Positions 31,101 through 40,100 of a DNA stretch of 64,000 bases are shown piece after piece. How positions within the stretch are numbered: the stretch's first letter is position 1; the number at the start of each line of letters is the position of its first letter. A program made the translations under genes and the position numbers. The notes beneath the pieces were generated by a model. It did not search any database and had not been told where the DNA came from. It saw nothing but the letters and a program-made list of their open reading frames with translations. Origin of the DNA: Agapetus fuscipes (taxonomy: Eukaryota; Arthropoda; Insecta; Trichoptera; Glossosomatidae); assembly GCA_951799405.1 (NCBI GenBank), contig OX637354.1, forward strand, positions 1,488,001 to 1,552,000, read 5' to 3'.

Positions 31101-34100
31101 ATAGATTCGTCAAAATATAAGTACTTACTTAAATATCTATCTATTCAATTTTGTTTACAAAAAGTATTTTTTTTTCAAAATAAACAAACTGCCTCTAATT
31201 TACTTAAATGTAATTAATCTATATCTATAAAGAAGGATGTATGTATGTATGTATGTATGTATGTATGTATGTATGTATGTATGTATGTATGTATGTATGT
31301 ATGTATGTCCCCTATAGACTCATAAACCGCTCATCCGATTTTGACGAAATTTTCAGGAAACATGTAACATATTCTTAGAACGAATCCTGTGAAGTTTGAT
31401 GGTGATCAAATAAACAGTGGTTCTCAATTCTCGATATTTCAGCAACGAGGTCGGTAAATTTTGAAACCACCCAATAGAAGAAGACCATTATATTCAACTA
31501 CAATACATAATCTTAGTTGCAAATATACATTTACATTAAAGATTCATATAAAATGCATGCTCACAAGTAGACACATGTAAGTTCACGCTTACAAATGCTG
31601 CATGTGCACCCACTCATAATTTAAAATCCAAATCTAAAATGAACAACCCAGTAACTTTTACTTTACGCCAACTTGAAATGGATGTTATTCAGCTCCTGAG
31701 TGGCTTGACACTCATTTCTTATGAAGGCTGAGTAAGCCTTGCCGGTATTTTATTTTGGGTTTAAAATAAACACTGAAACGGGAAATAATTTCTGACATAT
31801 TCGGTGGGATTCTAACTCGAGATCTCGGCATGGAATGCAATCTATCTATCTATATCTATAAAGAAGGATGTATGTATGTATGTATGTATGTATGTATGTA
31901 TGTATGTATGTATGTATGTATGTATGTCCCCTATAGACTCATAAACCGCTCATCCGATTTTGACGAAATTTTCAGGAAACATGTAACATATTCTTAGAAC
32001 GAATCCTGTGAAGTTTGATGGTGATCAAATAAACAGTGGTTCTCAATTCTCGATATTTCAGCAACGAGGTCGGTAAATTTTGAAACCACCCAATAGAAGA
32101 AGACCATTATATTCAACTACAATACATAATCTTAGTTGCAAATATACATTTACATTAAAGATTCATATAAAATGCATGCTCACAAGTAGACACATGTAAG
32201 TTCACGCATACAAATGCTGCATGTGCACCCACTCATAATTTAAAATCCAAATCTAAAATGAACAACCCAGTAACTTTTACTTTACGCCAACTTGAAATGG
32301 ATGTTATTCAGCTCCTGAGTGGCTTGACACTCATTTCTTATGAAGGCTGAGTAAGCCTTGCCGGTATTTTATTTTGGGTTTAAAATAAACACTGAAACGG
32401 GAAATAATTTCTGACATATTCGGTGGGATTCTAACTCGAGATCTCGGCATGGAATGCAATCTATCTATCTATATCTATAAAGAAGGATGTGTGTATGTAT
32501 GTATGTATGTATGTATGTATATATGTATGTATGTATGTTCCCTATACTCATAAACCGCTCATCCGATTTTGACGAAATTTTCAGGAAACATGTAACATAT
32601 TTTTAAAATGAATCCTGTGAAGTTTGATGGTGATCAAATAAACAATGGTTCTCAATTCTCAATATTTCAGCAACGAGGTCGGTAAATTTTGAAACCACCC
32701 AATAGAAGAAGACCATTATATTCAACTACAATTCATAATCTTAGTTGCAAATATACATTTACATTAAAGATTCATATAAAATGCATGCTCACAAGTAGAC
32801 ACATGTAAGTTCACGCTTACAAATGCTGCATGTGTACCTACTCATAATTTAAAATCCAAATCTAAAATGAACAACCCAGTAACTTTTACTTTACGCCAAC
32901 TTGAAATGGATGTTATTCAGCTCCTGAGTGGCTTGACACTCATTTCTTATGAAGGCTGAGTAAGCCTTGCCGGTATTTTATTTTGGGTTAGAAATAAACA
33001 CTGAAACGAGAAATAAATTCTGACAACTTCAGTGGGATTCTAACTCGAGATCTCGGCATGGAATGCAGTTACTCTACCAACTAAGCTATAGACCGGACTT
33101 TTTACAAATATGGTGGATCGATATCGGTTTGGTTAGGGGTAAGCAACCTGCGGCTCACCAGCCACATGCGGCTCTTTGGGTGTGAAGTTACGGCTCTTTA
33201 GCTTCATACGCAAATATAAAAAAACACAGAATTATACTTCTGATCGAAAAAAACTAAATCGTTCTGAATCGATTAACGATCTCTCCGCTACTTGTACTCG
33301 CTTTTCACCCTCCCCTCGCCCCATCGACGCTATTTATTGTTGGCAAAAAAACATTTGTGGCTCTTTACAAATCCAAATCCAAAATAAGATATGTATCATT
33401 TGAGATTCACATCAAATGCATTCCCATAAGCAGACACGCATAATTTCGCGCTCACACATACCGCATGTGGAACTACAATATAAAAACCCAATCTTAAATG
33501 AACATAAGCCCTGCAACTCTTGCCGACCTTCCCTGAAACAGGGGCGACATTGGCAAAGTGAACCATTTTTTACAGTATGGGTGGTCAGCCTCATACCAAC
33601 CTATAAGTCAAGGAAAAACTTTGAAATTTGTAAATTGTAATTTTTGGCTCTTCCTACTCAAAAGGTTGCCGACCCCTGGCCTAGACAAAAGTTCCAAATT
33701 AAAAAATGTTATTCAAGTATTCCAAGTTGAATTTTAGAAATGTAAGAAAGCTTTTATATCCCGCACTTATAAAAAATACGATAAACGAAAGTTCGTAGGT
33801 CACAACTAGAAGACCATATTGAAATATATTATTATTATTAAAACCTTTTATTGAAACATACTTTTAATTAAAATATACATAATATAGTTGTTTTTTCAAA
33901 AAACGCATTTCTGTAAAATTATATACTCACCACAAATTTAAAGATCGTTTTTTTCTCGGCGGTTAAAAGTCTTTCTTCTATGTGACAATGGTCCAAAGCA
34001 ACCAAGATAAACAAAATGTTTGCCTTTTACCTAACCCGGCCGTGCGACTTACAATTTTGTTGTCAATAGAAAATGTTCCGTGTGCACTACCTAAAACTTT

Positions 34101-37100
34101 CACATATTGAAATAATGGATAGAGCACATTTTAAATGTGGGGAAAAAATGTGAATTCACTTGGCCGGGATAAAGACAGGACAGGGAGTCAAAAATTCAAC
34201 ATAAATTAAACACTTTTATGGAGATAGTTGAAAAAACACTTAAGTGCATCATATTGTATGAAGCATTTTCCCCAACTGCATACGTTTCACAGTGCGGTTA
34301 CATTGAAAAATATTCCTGATTGTTTGGAATACATTTATTTCTTCACTTTGCTCAAAGAGTATAGTGAATTTTATAGATTAGTTCTTTAATTGTATGATTA
34401 TAAAATTTAATTTATTGTTTATATTCTTTTCTTGTATAGGTCAATATGCATCTGACCAACTATAAATAGAAAATGGTTCACTCTGCCAATGTCACCCCTG
34501 ATTCAGGGAAGGTCAGCAAAGAGTTGCAGGGTGTATGTTCATTTGGGATTTGGGTTTTTATGTTGTAGGTTCACACGCAGACTGTGCAAGTGTGAACTTA
34601 TACGTGTCTGCTTGTGGGCATGCACTTAATGTGAATTCCAAATGTAACAATTATATCCATGCAACTTAGAATAGATTAGATGAGTGACGTTACATAGCCG
34701 ATTTTTTTTATCTTAAATATAAATGGAGCACCGCAATCGATTTTCCCTATGCTTGGCTCTGCTGCTTAACAGTTGTACCTAGACCTTTTTTTTTAGAAAA
34801 CGTGAAGATTAACCTAGAGATAAATTGTGTGAAGCTTGATTCCGATTAGCACACTTTTTTTTTTGATCCTGTTGTTTCCTCTTTTATCTGTAGAAAAAAA
34901 ATGATACCACATGCCCAAATGGCGTAGTGAAACACGCCGGGTACTGCTAGTAAAAAAATAAATATTAATTCTCCTTGATTTTTTTTATTTAAGTAAAGTA
35001 TTGTAATTTACTTAATTATTATTATATTAATTATTGTTATTTACTTAGATGTCATCACATCATTATCAAAAGGACAACCAACTCTTGATAATGCCGTGAT
35101 AACATCGAAAGTAACGCTGTTTGTTGTCCTATTAAAATAAAATAAAAAATAAAATAATAAAATAGAAAGCGCTCGAGGTAATAAATCAACTCGTGGAGGA
35201 AAACCTTGTGTTCTATTATTTGCACATTAATGAATCTTCACGATGTCAATACACAAACCCTTAAATTATTATTTTAATGTTTATTATATATCCAGAGCTA
35301 GCTCACTGTTTTACACGAATGATTAAAACCGAACCGTTAAACCAAGCGGTTAATTTTTTAACTGATTGCGCTAGGTCTAGTGACGTGCGACTGATTTCAT
35401 AGTTTAGATAATCTTTTAGATAGATGCTTTCTCGAGTATAACAATGATTTTTAAACTCAATAATAGCGTGTATAAAAAATATATGAAAACTGAGATGGCG
35501 CCTGCTGTGACTGTTTTAGTTTCTATAATGATTATGTATTTTTTGTTGGCAGATCCCGGGAGAAATGAGCTCTAAATAGTACGTGTACACAACGACAACA
35601 GCTGTGACGACGCTCGCGACCAGAATAGACCACTGGGACACTATTTATTATCTTGTTTACAGAGCTGGATCAATGGATTATGAGGAACTGAATGTGAACG
35701 ACGAAAATATTAAATTTGTCACTTTTAACACATTTTTTTTTTTTTTAAGAAATCCTGTGCGGGAGACTCCCTAGATTCTAGAGACTCTAGGGGTCTATGA
35801 CACTTGTTGTAGTGCCGCAGAGATTACACTCTTATAGAGACATTACACTATTCCTTGATTTGACTTATAGGTCGGTATGAGGTTGACCACCAATGCCGTG
35901 CAACAATTAATGTTTCACTTTTACAATGTCACCCCTGTTTCAGGGAAGTTTGGCAAAAGTTACATGGTTTATGTTCATTTGAGGTTTAGATTTTAATTTG
36001 CAGCAACTTTTGTAAACGCGAACATACGTGTGCCTGTTTGTGGGCATGCATTTGATATGAATTTTAAATGTTGATATATCTCTTTGCAACTTAAATTATA
36101 GATAGAGTCCCCTCAATACTTGTTTAGCTTATCTACAATGTGATAAAAAGATGAACATTACATAAATTAAATTGTCTTGAGAATCACATTCTACACAATC
36201 TGAGCTAAAAAAGAAACGTAAAACACGATAGGTAATGTGAGAGTTGTTTTTAATATATTCAAAATTAATGTCTGGTTTACAAAGCACATTGGTCGAATAC
36301 ACATACAAACATTGCTCATGTGAAATTACCTCTGTTGGAGATCAGACAAACAAAAAGTTTGAATCGCATTTTGTTACATAAGAAGACCGGATTGAAACAC
36401 AAAAATAGCTACGAAGCTGCACGTTCAGTGCAAATTCTCACCGCATTGTATCTTAAATTAAAAATAGGTTTATATGTATATTCCGGAGGAAAGATCAAGA
36501 AAAAAATAAGACAATAAATTTGAGAGTACGACTGAATGGATATGACTGGTGGGTATCAACTATAATCTATCTATAATCTAAGTTGCAATGATATATGCAT
36601 TTAAAACTCTCAGATGTATGCACACAAACCAACAAGTGTAGTTCGCGCTTACAAATGCTGAATGTGTACTTACATACAAATGAAATCCAAGCCTCAAATG
36701 AACATAAGCCCCACAACTTTTGCCGAGCTTCCCTGAAACAGGGGTGACATTGGCAAAGTGAAGCATTTTTTACAGTATGGGTGGTCAGCCTCATACCTAC
36801 CTATAAGTATATCAACAATTGTGTGAAAAACCGAAACTACACAAAAAGTTGTGCAACTCTGGGTTTCGAATACTATAACTTCTCGGAAAAAATGCATGAA
36901 AACTGAATCACTCACTAGGAGTTCTGCTGCATCTTCCATATATTTTTCTATTTACGTGATTGAGGGGAGTTTTCGCCAAGCTTTCAAACTAGATTCAAAG
37001 ATTTGCAATTCGTTCTAAGAGCTCAATGAGTGACACAATATCTGTTTTAATAAAAAAAAATCACATCAAGGAAAATGAACAGAAAATAAAAATCTATAAA

Positions 37101-40100
37101 TTTAAGAATAAACTGAATTTTAAATTATTTTAATAGACGTCAACTGAGGGAAAATCATCCCGCACACAATGAGGTCGGAATATTATTGAATTGGGAATAT
37201 ATTTACATACTTTCGACAACACTATGGGGGTACTCATAACAAATATCGTTGCTATGGTCATTTTATAGGTTTCTATGGTGATATGAACATTGATTGAAGA
37301 CGGAGTAGAGAGACGTTGGTTAAATAGAAAATGACAAAAACATTACATAAATCATATGTTTTCATAATACATACGAAGACTGGTGCTTCATTTCGGAACT
37401 AAATTGCATTCATAGCCACAACATAAAATTACTACCTTGATGGAAGTCAAGGACCGTTTGACGAGACTTCTTAAATTTTGTAATTAGATACGGACCAGAT
37501 AAAAATCTGAAATGTCATCCCCTAATAGTAATGTACCATGGTATTATGCACCAAAAACATGGAGCTTGAGATTTAACTTTTACTTTTTTACAAATCTGGT
37601 GGAGGACCGATACAAATTTGTAAAATAGTAGATGGGATGAAATTTCAGATGGTTATCTGGTCCCCCACCAGAGATATTGAGCTCAGAAAATGGAAAATTT
37701 TGAGAATTTCCAAATTTTGAAATTTATTTTTGCCGAGACTTAAAAAAATGTTCATAAACACAATTAGTATCTAGTTGTTTGTAAAAAAAGTTTTGATGTG
37801 TGGCCTCTTTCCATTCGTCCAAAATCTTTCCATGAAAATGGGAATTTTTACAAAAATGAGCTAAGAATGTCGGCTGAAATTTCATCCCTTAAAATTATAT
37901 TTCGGTTAAAATATTTTATGGAAACCTTACAGCTTATATTTATATAAACAAATTGCTTTTAGTTTCATATTGATAAAATAAATAGGGCCTGAGACATTAA
38001 AGCTTCCGTTAAGAAGGCGAAAACGTCTCCGCCTTGTGAAACAAATATGGCCGCAACACAAAAACTAAAAGCAAAACAAAAAAAAAAAATATGGTTTTGA
38101 ACTACCAACATGTTGGGGTAATAGCAAGAAAAAAAATAGAATTTTAAAAAATTATCGAGCAACAATTTTATTTATTGTTGAACCAGTTCATTTGGACTGA
38201 CCCAAAAGTAAACGGAGGATAAAGGTCCCCCGTTGCTACGAGCCTTGATAATGTTACCCGCTCGAGGGAATGAAACGTCGGCAGACATAATAACTGCAAG
38301 TAGAACATGGTCTAACCCGAGAAAAACTATACCTACCAACTTTTATTTAGGTACTTTTGCCAATTAATGTCAATATTTACTATTTATTATATAATATTTT
38401 GTAAAAACATTTATCCAGGCGTATTCCTATCGGATTCAATAGTTAATCCGCTTTCAGAGACAATTTTTGCCTTCAGTATTTTAGATTTAAAATTTTAATT
38501 ATCATTGTGTTTTTTTTTCATCTTCATCAGATTTTAAGTAGCTCTGACATCTAGCGGAAGACGCCAAAAGCTTTTTATCAAATAGCAAACAAGATTATGA
38601 AAAAATAAGTCTTGGTATTTGTTTCATAGATGGCAAACAATATAATTATGTGCACTAATTTTTATTTTTGAGATAAAATTAAAATTACAAAAAGATACAC
38701 AAATGTTGTTTTTTTGTGGAGCATTTGGACATCCCGAATATGAGCCTTTCTGCTGAATAGGGTAATTGCAGTGGTGGGGAAAACGGTTGAAAATACTATG
38801 GTTGTGTACTAGAGTGGGTACATTTCAAGGATAATAGCCATATTTTTTTAGTAGTGAAAATAAAAATATCATCGATAAATTTCAAAAATAAGATGTGGAG
38901 AACATCGATTTTTAGAACTGGATGGGCTAAGAAATCAATCCAAATTCAGTCTATCGGTAACCTTCCAACTGTCAACAAATGTGTTACCTAATTGGAAAAA
39001 AATCCATATAAATGCCAAACTGAGGAAAAAAACGACACACTTTGACAAACTAATGATGCATTTGTATGAAGACCTGTCAATCCAAGATGGCCGCAAGTGA
39101 ACAGCTGATTAGTTTTCATACAAATATTACCAAAATTCGGTAGGTAAGAATGACCGTGGGATGAGACTTCCAGCCCAGGCGACATTAGTTTGTCAAAGCG
39201 TGGGCTCAACCGAAGACTAAAATGTCTAAGAATAGCCCCGTTAGCGTATAAGCCGCTCTTAACTGTCCACGCCTCACTCACTGAGAGAAATTTTTCAATT
39301 GGATAAGTCTATTGAAAAATATCCTATTGTAGGAATTGTCGGTCTATTCTAAGAATGGAATGTGGTCGATTGTAGGAACCGTCAAAATCCTATTAGAGGG
39401 ATTTCCGATTGTGACAATAGGCAGTCTATTGTGTCAATTGGTTATCGGTGGGCTTTCGGCAGTTCTCGGCCATTATCGGCTATTTCACCCGAGCCGATAT
39501 AATATAGTCCAATTGTGAGAATTGCTTGAAGTCTATTAAAATTGTTCAAACAATTTTAACTAGAGGTGCTTTTCAAGTTCACATATATTTTTCTCGAATA
39601 CTCAATACTAGAGTATTATGAAAAAATTCATACTAGGTGTACAGTTCACATTGCAAAAGCTGCAGCGTCGCCACCTAATTGGTGGAATTGCCTTGACGGT
39701 TTGGGGAGGGGGGGGGGGGGGGGGTCCGCCGCGTACGCAGCGCCTTGCGCCCTCCGTCTATGGATGGGCACATGAAAAAAATATCGATATTTATGGAATC
39801 GATATTTTTAAACACTATCGAAATATATCAAGGAAAAAATAATGATATTTTGAAATATCGATACAAAAATGATCTGTCCACGAGGAGGGGGAGGGGGGGG
39901 ATCTATAATCTATAATAATCTATAATCTAAGTTGCAAGGATATATTCATTTAAAGCTCTCAGATGTAAGCCCACAAACCAACAAGTGTAGTTCGCGCTTA
40001 CAAATGCTGAATGTGTACTTACAAATAAAATCCAAACCTCAAATGAACATAAGCCCCACAACTTTTGCCGACCTTCCCTGAAACAGGGGTAAAATTATTA

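Larger units (their letters stand above)
31218..34950 (+). mobile_element. Helitron-like element with triplicated 5' region
   Basis: Begins TCTATATCTATAAAGAAGG (31218) and ends with hairpin GGCGT-AGTGAAAC-ACGCC, then GGGTACTG and CTAG|T (34947-34950), the standard Helitron end rules. The conserved 5' segment CTCATAAACCGCTCATCCGA/TTTTGACGAAATTTTCAGG follows (GTAT)n. No Rep/helicase gene is present, so it is non-autonomous. It sits in the long calmodulin-like intron. Confidence 0.65.

Noticed and set aside
31218..33095. CRISPR-like or protein-repeat array
   Set aside because: Only three 620-bp units made of known interspersed repeats; no short repeat-spacer pattern and no associated genes.
35455..35780. 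Possible host exon around AGATCCCGGGAGAAATGAGC
   Set aside because: An AG-preceded stretch and a 63-codon frame exist, but no phase partner, domain or conserved motif could be found.
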